DNA of 64,000 nt from Trogon surrucura (GCA_020746105.1 CM036658.1:29537099-29601098), one strand, 5' to 3'. Counted from the first letter of the stretch, positions 41,200 to 51,207 are shown. The notes: generated from the sequence alone by a model not told the origin. Program-made: numbers and translations.

Positions 41200-42020
41200 T
41201 TGACGATCGAGGCGTGTGCCTATGGGGAAACCGCCGCCCACTCATCCTCCCGGGGCCGGGAGCTGGGGAGCCGGGCCCGGCGACCTGAAGGACGGCCGGG
41301 ACCGGCGCCGTATCCCGGGCTCTCCCGGCGCGGAGGCAGCGACGCCGCCGCCCCCGCGGGAACAGGCCGCCCTCCAGCCAGCTGCCCACGGCACCGGCGA
41401 AGTTTGCCTCTCCCGAAGGGGGGAGCCTGGCGAGTGGGTGCTGCCGGGGGAGCGGGGGGGTTGGGGGACGCGATTTGCCACGGACAAGAAGGGGATGCTC
41501 GGCAGGGGAGGATGGGGAGGAAGCGGAACATTTGGGAAGGAAGGGTAAACGGGACACTCGCTCCGTTCGCCAGAGAGGTACATATAAAATTAAAGCCCGA
41601 GAAGCGGCCAGTAGCCAGCGAATCCCGAATAGGCAGGCTGGAGGCGGGCAAGGCGGAGGCGGCAGCCCTGCGCCCCACGCTCGGGCAGGGGATCGGGCCC
41701 CGCAGGTGGGTGTCAGTGCCAGAACTGGGAGGTCCCCCCGCCCCTTTTGTCAGCCCCGGAGCTTCGATGGGGATGTCCGGAGCTAGAAGTTGAGTAAGCA
41801 ACCATAACTCAAAACTACAGTCGATCGCACCCTCACCCGCAACCTCGACCTCCCTTCCCTCAAACGGGCACCTCCGGTGCAGAACGGGGAGTGAGGGACA
41901 GAGTCAGAGGCTAAAATCTCGCCTGCCCTCGGGTTCCTTGCGTGATCCCCGGGGCACTCGGGTTGCTTCCCAGGGGTAGCCAGGCCTGCGCCCGGCAGCT
42001 TGCTCCCCTGCGCCCCTGAT
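41200..42020. promoter_or_regulatory. Intronic CpG island B
   Basis: High G+C with frequent CpG, densest at 41220-41480 and continuing more weakly to about 42020. It lies inside PRDM6 intron 2, 2-3 kb downstream of exon 2. Long overlapping open frames on both strands (up to about 197 codons) reflect the scarcity of stops in GC-rich DNA. I found no convincing exon boundaries or TATA element, so its role is inferred as regulatory. Confidence 0.75.
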
Positions 42021-42589
42021 CATGCGAGTACGTGACACGGCACGGACTACCATTCCCGTACTCCTTCCTTACTTACAGATTGCTCCTTTTTTTTTTTTTT
42101 TCTCTTTATTTTTTAAAAGAAACACGAGTTGCTCGAGGAAAAAGCACCTGGTCCCAGAAGGCTGAAATACTCGAGTTAAAAGTTCCGCTCAGAGACAACT
42201 AATAACCGCTGGAGCGAAAGTCGCCTTGTAAACAAGTTCAATGGTAAGAGTTTTTAGATCTCGCTCCAGAAGAAAAAAAAAAAAAAAGGGAGAGACCGTG
42301 CTGGCAGCACCTTGCCCTGTCCTTCAGACGGCGAGCGCTGCCCCGTCCCAGATGGACGCGATCCACAGTGTCTTTTCTGTCATCGACCCGTTGCTTTCTC
42401 GAATCCACCTTTAATATCGCGGCTGAAAAGAAGAAATTACGCGGACTTCGCCTGGGACTTTGCGGTGTGCTATTATTCCACTCGCTTCTTACAAATGCTC
42501 CCCCAAATCGCTTTTTTATCTTCCTTTCTCCTTTCAAAACCTTTATCTTCCAGATTTACAGAGCTGCTCCGAGAAGTAAAACATGTATT

Positions 42590-43260
42590 GTCTAAACGGT
42601 TCGGCTGGCGATTAAAAGTGCATTTCAGATTACATTAAGTGCATGTAATTTATGAGATCACGTTTTCTGCACCCGAGCATAGAAAACAGACTAACGCGTT
42701 TCAGTACAGGGTAAAACTAAGCACGAGGAAGTCGCTCAAACCGAAGTCGGTATCCAGTACTAGAAGATTTGCAGTGTTAAGTAAGGAGGGGAAAAATTCT
42801 CCACCAAACCCAGAGACAACTTTCTTCTCACTCTTTAAAATGTACACACAATGATTAAGTCTATGCTAGCACCTACGCCGTTTAATTAATACACAACAGG
42901 AGTTTTACGGAAACTTTCAAAACAAACTACGGGTCTGAAATGAAATTAAACGAATCCGCACTTGGCTTCCTTGTGTGCTTACGGATCACTAGTTTGGGGT
43001 GTCGTTTGTCTGTTCAACAGCTTTCCTTAAATAGGCATTTCGAGGGAAAATTACAGCAAAAATAAAGAATTTTAAGAAACCTCCGTATAAGAGAGAGTGT
43101 TTGAAGTAATAGGAAAAAGTGCACGCACTGAAGCCATAATCTAGTGTTTCAAGTCAGATCCGTGTGCCCTGAATGCTAGTAATAAACCCGATGAATTAAT
43201 GTAATTCATCTAGTTAATTTCACCCCGTGAATTTCCTCGGTTGTGCAGTACCGACAGACA
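42590..43260. other. AT-rich, homeodomain-site-rich intronic block between CpG islands
   Basis: A run of AT-rich unique sequence between islands B and C contains repeated ATTA/TAAT cores ('gatgaattaatgtaattc', 'tctagttaatttc', 'cgtttaattaatac') and no repeats or long frames. Such blocks beside developmental promoters are often conserved enhancers. That is inference only. Confidence 0.25.
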
Positions 43261-44068
43261 CGGGAACAAAGGACAAGCAGAATTAATTTCTAAAATCATA
43301 AACCTCTAGTCGATACAGATGCTTCGGGGCACCCCTCTCCCCTGCAAAAAAAAAAACAAGCCTCTATAACTGGCAGCAGCAGCATTACCCGTTTCCTAAC
43401 CTCCAAATCCTAAATGAATTTTGACACTTAGACAGACGACCATTTTCATCTAGAAAAACAGCTTTTCTTATTAAATGATTATGTCACGCTTTTCCGTACG
43501 GGTGAAAACTAAAACCAGTGAGGTGTTAACGAGGCCTGAAAGGAAAACGATACTCCGAGATAAGAGGGAGGAAAACTTTGCCCTAGTCCATCTGACTGAA
43601 ACCGCAACTTTTCCCCTGCCCAGCTCGGGGGAGTAATTGATTTCTGGGCATTCAGCGAAGCCTGTGCTTTCTAGGCAGGAAGGGAGTGAGACAAGCAAGG
43701 CGAGACAGGACTAGCTTTGTGGCAAGTTGCTCTGAACCATTTCTGAATCCATTTTCCTCAACAGCCCTCCGAGAGAAATCTACCCCCACAGCAGGCTTCC
43801 TGGTGAAGTCTGACTTCCAAGGAAGGAACCTGGGTCTCAGGCAAGAAAAGCTATGGCTGAGGGGTTACCGCCCGCCTTCCGAAAGCGCTGGGGATAACGC
43901 AAAAGCGGCTTGAGGAAGAAAAGGGCAAGGCGGAGGATGCTTCTCAAGGAGAGAGAGGTTCAGACACCGACTGCGGTCCCCCAACACGAAGGGTGCCTAG
44001 GCTGTCCCGGTGCAGGGAGAGGCAGAGGACGGGGGGTCGGGGACTGCGAGAAGGGGCACGATACGTAC

Positions 44069-44594
44069 GGTTGTTGGGGTCACTGGTGTGCTGGTTCAGA
44101 GGGATGATCTCCATGCGCTGCTGCCCGTACAGGTAGTAGTCCAGCTCCTCGGCCGAGCAGCGGAACCGGGCGGCACCGCGCTCAGCGCATTTGCTGCCGC
44201 CGCTGCCGGCCCCGCACAAGTCCTTGCCCTGCAGGGGAGCAGGCGCTCCCCCGGCCGGGGGCTCGGAACTCTGCAGCGGTCCGAAGACCGGGATCTGGGT
44301 CACAGGCAGGGAGGTCAGGCCGGCCAGGGAAGCGGCGGCCGCGGCGACGCAGGAGGAGGTGGACGAGGAAGACGGAGTGGAGGAGGAAGAGGACGAGGAG
44401 GCAGAGGAGAGAGAGGCCGGGCGCTGGCGGAGGCTGTCAGCTGGAGGGTCGGCTCTCTCGGGCGGCTGGAGCTGGACGAGGCCCCCGCTGCTCTTGAGCT
44501 GGCCGCTCTGCGGGAAAAGCTGCTGCCAGTGCTGCAAATAGGCGGGATCCACCTTCAGGAACGCGGATCCGCCGGGGTCGCCGGGCTTCAACAT
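44069..44594 (-). CDS. PRDM6: PRDM6 first coding part (exon 2), residues 1-175
   Basis: The frame begins [20 protein letters not shown] and ends [14 protein letters not shown]...TSDPNN, the N-terminus I recognise as PRDM6. The ATG (44594-44592) is chosen because it lies eight bases after a clear acceptor (TTTCCTCTCCGCTCCGCAG| at 44603), is the first in-frame ATG of the spliced transcript, and matches the known start. The exon occupies 44602-44069 and ends with donor C|GTACGT after the first base of an Arg codon. The protein shows a conserved N-terminal block (1-30), a Pro/Leu-rich linker, a serine-rich low-complexity tract (about 61-82), Ala5 (84-88) and a conserved aromatic block before the junction (143-175). 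The low-complexity segments look shorter than in mammals as I recall them. No catalytic residues are encoded here. The GC-rich purine tract encoding the serines lies inside CpG island C. Confidence 0.96.
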
Positions 44595-44602
44595 TGCGCT
44601 GC
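44595..44602 (-). other. PRDM6: PRDM6 5' UTR tip in exon 2
   Basis: Eight bases (GCAGCGCA) separate the acceptor from the ATG. The upstream pyrimidine tract and CAG fit the splice consensus well. Confidence 0.85.
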
Positions 44603-45281
44603 CTGCGGAGCGGAGAGGAAAGGGGACAGCAGACGTGAGACCCCCGCCCCTCCCCGGCGGGGCCGCCCCGACCCCGCGGCTCTCTCCACGCCCTGACACA
44701 CCGGCCCACGCGTGGGCTGCCCGCGCCGGCTGTCCGCCGGCCGCGGCCGTACCGTCCCCGCCCCGATCTCATGCCCCCGCCAGCCTCGGCGGAACAAAAC
44801 CGCGGCCCGACGAGTCCTGGGGAGGACACGGCCAGAAACGCGCTGACCAAGGCGACGAGGTTTTCCCCGGCCGCCTCCCCCGCAGCGCGGGCAGGACGAA
44901 AGCGGCTCCGGGCAGCTCCGCACGGCCGCGGCCACAGAGGCGGCCGCGCCGAAAAGCGCGGAGCTCACCCCCTCCTCCGCCGTAGCACGCACTGTCTTTC
45001 CCTTTCATCCCCTTCCCTCCCACCTTCCCTCCCTCCGCGGCAGCCGACGACTCTCAAAGTTGACAACACGGGGGAGGAAACTTCAGCCCCATGCACACAC
45101 GCGCTGGTCTTGTCTCTCCAGCCGCTCCCTCTTTCCACAGCAGCGTGTAGAGGAGGAGGCGGCCCGGCACTACCCTACCCCCGGGTGAGGGTACCCCGCT
45201 GCGGCCCCGGCTCTGGGCTGGCTGTACCGGCCGAGGCGGAGGGGTCCGAGACCGCCTCTCGCCTGCCCGGGTCTGCCTTAC
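44603..45281 (-). other. PRDM6: PRDM6 intron 1 (679 bp)
   Basis: On the minus strand this begins with the consensus donor CTCAG|GTAAGG (after 45282) and ends with the acceptor before 44602. It is very GC-rich. The pairing is inferred from the two strong sites. Alternative donors further upstream cannot be excluded, but none looked better. Confidence 0.75.
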
Positions 45282-45665
45282 CTGAGCAGGTTGCGCCGGG
45301 GCGGCTGCTGGGCGTTCGGCGTTCGGAGGTGTAGGCAGCCCCGGGAACCTTCGAGTCGGACGAGCGTCGAGAAGAGAGACTTTTCTGGTCTTTGTCCACG
45401 GGGAAGGGGGGTTGATCCCCTTCTAGGTGCCGGGGACCGGCTAGCTCAGAGCCGCCGGGCTCCCTCTGCCGTGGCTGCGCATCGCAGTCGCGCCCGGGCT
45501 CTTCGCTCGGCTCTGGCAGACTCCGGGCTAGACACGTGGGTTTTACGACAGCGCGAAATACAAGTGTGTGTGTCTGTCTGTATGTGTGTGTGGTGTGTAC
45601 GAGAGGGAGGGGAGGGAGCGGGAAGTTACCAGCGAGCCTGAAAGCAGTGCCCTTTTTTTGGCAAC
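45282..45665 (-). other. PRDM6: PRDM6 noncoding exon 1 (3' end firm, 5' end approximate)
   Basis: The 3' end is set by the donor CTCAG|GTAAGG. The 5' end is estimated at about 30 bases downstream of a TATA-like TTTAAAAG (45698-45691), so it is uncertain. The exon contains a (TG)n-type tract (45563-45597). The reading frame joined to the PRDM6 ATG is open back to about 45690 but has no ATG, so the exon is treated as 5' UTR. A noncoding first exon agrees with the gene structure I recall from mammals. Confidence 0.6.
45563..45597. repeat. Short imperfect (GT)n tract in PRDM6 exon 1
   Basis: The tract has interrupted GT/TG dinucleotides with a (TCTG)2 insert. It is within the inferred 5' UTR, where it reads as CA repeats on the sense strand. 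Confidence 0.85.
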
Positions 45666-45690
45666 TTCCCCCACTTTGTTCCTTGCTCAA

Positions 45691-45698
45691 CTTTTAAA
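45691..45698 (-). promoter_or_regulatory. PRDM6: TATA-like box of PRDM6
   Basis: On the minus strand the sequence reads ACCTTTAAAAGTTG. TTTAAAAG is an acceptable TATA variant and lies about 410 bases upstream of the exon 1 donor, inside the CpG island and directly downstream of the GGGA tract. Transcription would start near 45665. No initiator was verified. Confidence 0.4.
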
Positions 45699-45749
45699 GG
45701 TGTCCCTTTCTTTCCCTCCCTCCTCCTTCCCTCCTTCGCTCCCTCCCCC

Positions 45750-45800
45750 ACCTCTCCCTCCCTCCCTCCCTCCCTCCCTCCCTCCCTCCCCCCCTCCTTG
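45750..45800 (-). promoter_or_regulatory. PRDM6: (GGGA)n polypurine tract, G-quadruplex-prone, in the PRDM6 proximal promoter
   Basis: The plus strand carries about ten tandem CCCT units followed by a C7 run, so the PRDM6 sense strand has (GGGA)n with many G3 runs one base apart. This meets the usual G-quadruplex pattern and is also a homopurine mirror repeat. Such GA/CT tracts are common SP1/MAZ-type or nuclease-hypersensitive promoter elements. It lies about 60-110 bp upstream of the TATA-like box. Confidence 0.7.
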
Positions 45801-46159
45801 CCTCCTTCCCGCCCTCTCCCTCTACAGCTCCGGGAACAGAGCGCCCCGGGAAGAGTTGGGCTTTCATCCTGGCGGAGGGGGAGCACTGTCCCGGCGCAGC
45901 CCCGAGCAGGACCCGAGCCGCGGTCGCCGTCGCCAGCTCTGGGATGCGGGAGGTCCCGGCCCAGACCAGCGAGAGTCTCGGACCTGCCAGGCTCCCCGGA
46001 GCCACGGCCTCGCCTCACTTGCCTTTTGCCCCTCGGGTCTAAAGTGGGTTTTAGAGACCTTCCCGGTCCGTGTCGCTGTCCTAATACTGTCTCGCCTACT
46101 TTGCTTAACACGTCTGCTGGGATGATCTGCCACCCTTGGCTACCTGAGATCTGCTCCAG

Positions 46160-47600
46160 GAGGACCCACAGATGAGGGAACTTACCGCCCTAGAATTCCT
46201 CCCTCCTCATACCTTGTCCCCTCGAGCAGCAGCGCTCCTGCTCTCTCTCCTGCTCTCTGCGCTCGGTTACAGTGCAGAGCAAGAAGTATGCAGAGATGCA
46301 ACCTGTGGCGAGAAACTTCTCATTTCTAGAGACTTTTTTTCTCTTTACTTTGCCTAAAAAATTTGCTTTTTCCGCCCGGCTACTCAGTTGTTGAACTCAC
46401 ATATCAGTGAGTATACAACAGGGGTTTTTTTCAGTTTCTTTCCTGCACCGTATGAAAAAAAACTAGACGAAGACTATAAGCTCTCACCTACATGGCGACT
46501 ATATATTATCCCATGCATTTAAGACAAAATACTTACACAAAGTGTTTATGCCCCCAAAACATCTCTTTAGAGTCAGAAAAGTCCCCACTGTCAGGTGTCA
46601 CGCTACTACTAAAGGAACGCTTGCTTACAAACACAACGTGGGAGCGTCTAAACTGTTTGGGGTTTTTTTTGCCATTACCCCAACCCTGTTGCTAGTTTAT
46701 TTCTTTCCCACCCTTCATTCTCGCAGAGCCTGGGAAAACTACTGCTGTTTAGACTTTGTCTGTGTCTAAGGCAGGACATTTTAACACAAATTTGAACAGG
46801 GCTGGGGCAAAAAAATGTTTTGACTGGCGTCATTTTGACAAGCTTATCCGTCATCTGCCGTATAGATTGATAACACCTAAGTTAAAGGCAAACACAAGTA
46901 GGAAAACCCCCCGATTTTTATGGGTTATAAAGTTGGCTATAAAACCCCTCTTTATGTCTTTGATCAATTCCATTGTGCAACATATAATGATTTTTCAGCC
47001 CTCTTGCTCTATTAATCCACTTTCTGAAGTTCTGAAATACTGCCGTTCAGCTGAGGGATAGAGGGGCGCGGTGAGAGTTTGTCTGCAAAGTCTCCAGACT
47101 GCGCATAGCCTGCGCATAGCGCGTTGCTGGGTACACTCATCTGCGAGTGGGTGCGCTTAGTTTTCTCTTATTTTGACTGCATTGATAGCGTCTCGTCCTC
47201 GGCCAGCTCCTTCCCGGTCACAATTTTACTTCGCCCTTTCAGACTCTTTTGCATTTTTTTAATGTGCACCTCTGCGTTATTACTCTTTTCCTTACCGGAC
47301 AACTTTTAAAAATACCGAATTGCTTTTAGTGGCAGCAATCTCTAAAAATTCGTTTCACGCTAGAAAAACGTGATGAAGTGGGGATAAGCTACTAGCTAAT
47401 GAGCTTAAGTACATTGTCAATATCTGCACTTGCCTTGAGTTGTTAACGGAAATATTCCATGCGGGTTCATATTAGGAGGACTTTAATCTGTTACTGTGGG
47501 TTGTTGGGTTTTGTTTGGTTGGGTAGTTTTGTTTGCTTGTTTGGGTTTTTCTTACAGCTAGTAAAACAGAGCTTCGAGCGACAAAGGTGGCAGAATAAAA
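46160..47600. other. AT-rich sequence between CpG islands C and D
   Basis: This is unique AT-rich DNA upstream of PRDM6 with no recognisable gene or repeat. There are several TAAT and 'tgatcaatt' motifs and short T runs. It could contain proximal enhancers, but nothing is directly demonstrable. Confidence 0.5.
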
Positions 47601-47619
47601 CGTATAGACCACCCCTGAC

Positions 47620-48190
47620 GCTTTGGGACCCTGCCTAACCGGAGAAAAGAGGGAGAGAGAAGCACAGGGACCGCCGCCTTCGTCCATCCTCAGGGTCGAG
47701 TGGGCAGCGAGGGGCGGGAGGCTCCGACGGCGGGCATTGGGCGGGAAGGAGCCAGTTCCCCCGGGCAGTCCGCTAGCTCTGCCCCCAGCTCCAGGGCGCC
47801 GGGGCCGGGCGGCAGCGGCCGGAGCTCCTTGGCCCTCAGGCCGGGGCCGGCGGACAGTGTTGAACCTCGTCGTTGGAACGACAAGCATCCCCGCTGCGCC
47901 GGATTTCACCCGATCCAAGCCGGGAGAGGAGGAGAGTGGCCGCGGGGAAGCTGAGCGAGCAGCGAGGCGGGCGGGGAGAGCGCTGCTCCGTGCGCCGGGG
48001 GGCTGGCGGGGAAGGGGGAGACGTGAGAGCGGCTCCGGTCCCAGCCGCTCCAAAATACCAGCGCCCCCGGCCCCTACGCCCCCCTCGGAAGGAGCAGAAC
48101 TGGCAGATCTACGAGCAGGGCTCCCAGACCCTGAACCTGCCTCTCTCCGGGATGGCTTTAGCCAGCCCTGACCTCTGGTCTCGCTCCCCC
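47620..48190. promoter_or_regulatory. Upstream CpG island D
   Basis: A sharply bounded block of high G+C and CpG lies about 2 kb upstream of the inferred PRDM6 start. Open frames of up to 182 codons on the plus strand and 193 on the minus strand overlap completely, and the plus frame begins at TTG. They have Arg/Pro/Gly-rich composition without domains and are treated as compositional. It may be a second promoter or a bivalent regulatory island. Confidence 0.75.
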
Positions 48191-48419
48191 AGGCAGAGAG
48201 CGGCTGGTGTGCGTCCCTTTTGTCTTCCCCGAGTTCATCTACGGTCTATTTATTTCTATTCCTCGGTCTTTTTTTTTTTTTTGTCTTTTTTTTTTCTTCC
48301 TCTAATTACTTTATTTTTTCCTCCTGGATGTGACTTCTGTGTGTAAGGATGCAGAAAAAAAAAAAGGAGTTTTAAAACACTGCCTCCTTCCTCTTCTCTC
48401 AGGCTTTTTCATTATTTAG

Positions 48420-49070
48420 AGGACGAGCACTGAAACAAATCACATTGACCGTTTAGAAAGCGATCAAACCTTTATAAAAATCCATCGCCTACGAATTGAT
48501 CGGTGAATATTTGCTAGGATTTTGTTCAAAAGAAATAAATAAGGAGGGTAAGTGTATTAAAGGCAAAGGGGAAACACGGTGGTGTTTTTCTTCATTGATT
48601 AATGACCTCTAAAATAAAACAACCGGGAAGAGGAGCCAAGATCGATAAATTAACTACCCAAATTCATCATTTGCCCTGCGATTTTTTTTTCTTTGGGGGT
48701 TTTTGTTTGGTTGGGTTTTGTTTTTTAAATAACCCTTAGGAACGACGCCAGTCTCCTCGGAAAGTCGAAGGTTCTATTTAGGCTGGGGGTAGAAAAGACA
48801 GCTAAACCCCTTTTAGGAAGGGATTGAATCGGGGACACCCTATCTGATTTCGTTTGACACACAATTAAAAAGTTTGCCTTTCATATTAATTAATTCTCCT
48901 GATCTGCGGAAGACAAATGGTCGGTTACCTCTGACAGGAGTCCGATAAAGGATTCAGCAGCTTTCCTTCTTGCCCTAGGCGTCTCCTCATTCCAGTTTTA
49001 AGGTCATGAGCGGCTCAGTTAATAATTCATTAATATAGACATTTATTCAGATGGGATTCACGGGGATTCG
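48420..49070. other. Candidate conserved noncoding element between CpG islands D and E
   Basis: This AT-rich block contains dense homeodomain-like cores and long near-palindromic AT motifs ('cattaattaattctcc'-like, 'agttaataattcattaat') plus 'gatcaaacctttataaaaat', which includes a TCF/LEF-type ATCAAA. There is no repeat signature. Composition and location suggest an enhancer, but conservation is untested. Confidence 0.25.
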
Positions 49071-49149
49071 CGCTCTCCTACATCTCACCGTTTGGATTTA
49101 GTTTCCCTCGAAGAGGAAGGGGAGGAGAAGGGATGCAGGAAGGCTCGAC

Positions 49150-50010
49150 ACAATGCGCGCTCGGACCTGCTTCTTACACACGTGGTTCAAACGCGATGCC
49201 CACAAACAGAACCCGCCGGGGCCAGCTCAGCCTGCCGCCGGAGCCCCGCACGGCCGGGCCCCCCCAGCACCGCCCCGGGCTTCGGCGCTGCGGCCGCAGC
49301 CGCTGCCGAGCGGGGCCGCCCCCGGGGCCTCCCCGGGCAGCGGCGGGCGAAGCGCCGGCCTGCGGGGCTGGCCACCTCCAGACCGTCACCTGCGCTGAAG
49401 CCATGCGCTGTCCCGTCCCGCCCGCCCCGTCGTCCTTCCCCGAAAACGCCTCGAGAGCGGGTAACTGGCCCAGGCAAGCTGCCTCCACCACGCCTGCCCC
49501 CCCCGCCCCACCGACGGCGCGGCCCCGGGACGCAGCGAGGGCTGGAGGAGCAGAAAGGGCCGCGCGTCGGGCGGGGGCCGCCAGAGGAGATCCCGCTCCC
49601 GACAGCCCGGTCCTGCGGGCGGGCGGACGCCGGGGTGGCGGGTTCGCCCCGCGGCCGCCGCCGTCAGGTGAAGGGGACGGCCCGCCGGCGCCCGCTTCCC
49701 CTGTGGGGAAGGGCCGGCGGGAGTAGAGGAAGGCCCGGGGCCGGCCCGGGCGCGCCGCGGCGAGCACTCGGGCCGTGCAGCGGCCGGGAGGGGCCCCAGA
49801 GGGCGCCCGCGCCCCCGCCGTTGGGGCCGGGCCCGTCGGAGGCGCCGCCGGGCCGTGGGTGGCTGCCGGCGCCGTCGCTGCGAGGCACGGACCCCCCTCC
49901 TCCCGCTCCGGCTGAGCCCCTCGAGGGGCTCGGGAGAGGCAGGTCGGGGCGGCCCCGCCCGGCGAGGCCGCCGGTGTCTCCGGTTCCGTGTCTCTGGGCG
50001 AGCAGGACCC
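49150..50010. promoter_or_regulatory. Upstream CpG island E
   Basis: Very high CpG density over about 860 bp, about 3.5-4.3 kb upstream of the inferred PRDM6 start. A plus-strand frame with no stop spans 49092-50447, but it begins at TTG and has no ATG before about 50227, and it is Pro/Arg/Gly-rich. No domain is visible. The island could be an alternative PRDM6 promoter, the start of an upstream noncoding transcript, or a regulatory island. Confidence 0.75.
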
Positions 50011-50487
50011 TGGGAAGTGCCGCTCTAGGGTGTACGGGGGAAGAAGGGTGTGTGCCTCAAAAACGGGGATTGCGGTCCTTCCTGCGGAGCAGGTATCAGG
50101 AGACTGGCCAAGGAGGTCCTGCCGCCCGCCACTGCTTCGGGGAGAACAGAAAGCACCTGGCCGCGTGGAACTGGGCTGAGGTCATTAAATGGTTCTGCAG
50201 TGGCTACCAAGCAGATGCCAGCCAGATGCATAATGACTTTCTGCCACTATTGACCTGGTACGGATGTGAACTAGTGACCCTTGAGGTTAAATGCTCTATA
50301 GTCTATTACCAATCCCCTGAGCCACCAAATCCCTCTCACAGACAGATTCAAATATTTATGTCCATGACCAAAACAAACTCCTCTCCAAGCGAGGCACGGC
50401 GTAGATGGGATGAGAAGAGGAATTACTCAGCTGTAAGGACCAATTGAAAATAAATCAAGTCAAGGTACAAACAAACTTGAGCTTAAA

Positions 50488-50615
50488 CATAGAATCATAG
50501 AATGTCAGGGGTTGGAAGGGACCTCGAAAGATCATCTAGTCCAACCCCCCTGCCAGAGCAGGATCCCCTAGGGCAGGCCACACATAGAACATGGGAAGTT
50601 CCACCTCATGACAAA
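50488..50615 (-). mobile_element. CR1 LINE 3' fragment with a probable 5' inversion
   Basis: Bases 50488-50580 match the reverse complement of a CR1 3' end ('catagaatcatagaatg', then 'ggttggaagggacctcg', 'agtccaacccccctgcc'). The next bases, about 50583-50615 ('gaacatgggaagttccacct'), resemble an internal CR1 segment in the opposite orientation to the first part. This head-to-head arrangement is what twin-priming during LINE insertion produces. The element is very short and noncoding. Confidence 0.85.
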
Positions 50616-51207
50616 TTTGGGTTAATGTCATTCCTATTTTTCACACAGCCCATCTGAAAATATTCTCAATTATCTGAGAATTACCTATTCAAACACAGGT
50701 TTTGTCTCTGGGCTTTTTTAAAAGCAAACGAACAACCACCACCAAACCAAACCACAATACCCACCCCAAAGATACAGTTTAATCCATAATGCAGTATATT
50801 ACGATGTTTTTCCAGATGGGATCATACTATTTGAAATTCAGTCTCTTGTTGATAACAGGATTAATAGGCAGAATACTTTAAGCATGTTTAAGCACAGTTT
50901 TTGTGATTTTTTGATTCCTGCATGGCTGAGTGCACGCTCTTATATGGGTTTCATTCAACATAGTTTCAGAAAAGGCAGACCTCCTTTACAATCCCTAATA
51001 TCAAGCTTTCCAAAACTAAGCAACTTAACATTCTGAATGCTTAAGCGACACTGGGTGACTACTTCAAACAGCAAAACATAGTCTGGAGAGTTTTCCTGTA
51101 CTTTATCTAAAAATAGCCCTCATAAATATGGAATCTATTAAATGTGATTGTTCACATGTGACATGACAATGATAAGGTGTGGGCAAAACTCAAGAATAGT
51201 AGCATTT

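Larger units (their letters stand above)
34896..44068 (-). other. PRDM6: PRDM6 intron 2 (9173 bp)
   Basis: The intron runs from donor C|GTACGT at 44068 to the acceptor ending at 34896. Its left part (34.9-39.6 kb) is AT-rich and apparently unique, with only A/T runs and a short 13 bp tandem repeat near 39160. The right part becomes GC-rich, with two CpG islands (39.72-40.12 and 41.20-42.02 kb). Between 42.1 and 43.9 kb the DNA is again AT-rich with many TAAT cores. I see no additional PRDM6 coding exon and no gene on the other strand. Confidence 0.9.
43860..46150 (-). promoter_or_regulatory. PRDM6: PRDM6 promoter CpG island C (spans exons 1-2)
   Basis: This is the largest CpG island in the window, about 2.3 kb. 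It covers coding exon 2, intron 1, noncoding exon 1 and the sequence just upstream. G+C and CpG are high throughout, dropping sharply on both sides into AT-rich DNA. It contains the inferred core promoter near 45.69 kb. Islands of this size over the 5' end are typical of Polycomb-regulated developmental transcription factors. Confidence 0.85.

Noticed and set aside
41117-41801. Frames of up to 197 codons on both strands in intronic CpG island B
   Set aside because: Compositional openness in GC-rich DNA; mutually overlapping on six frames without domain content.
44010-44696. 228-codon plus-strand frame opposite PRDM6 exon 2
   Set aside because: It is the antisense shadow of the genuine PRDM6 coding exon and has biased composition only.
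44595-44699. Upstream extension of the PRDM6 frame before the ATG in unspliced DNA
   Set aside because: A clear splice acceptor at 44603 shows this sequence is intron 1, not coding.
47472-48346. Overlapping frames of 157-193 codons on both strands in CpG island D
   Set aside because: Opposite-strand overlap and low stop density are explained by GC content. The plus frame starts at TTG, and no motif is recognisable.
49092-50447. Long plus-strand open frame as a protein-coding gene
   Set aside because: It begins at TTG, has no ATG for about 378 codons, consists largely of Pro/Arg/Gly from CpG-island composition, and shows no domain or supported splice structure.
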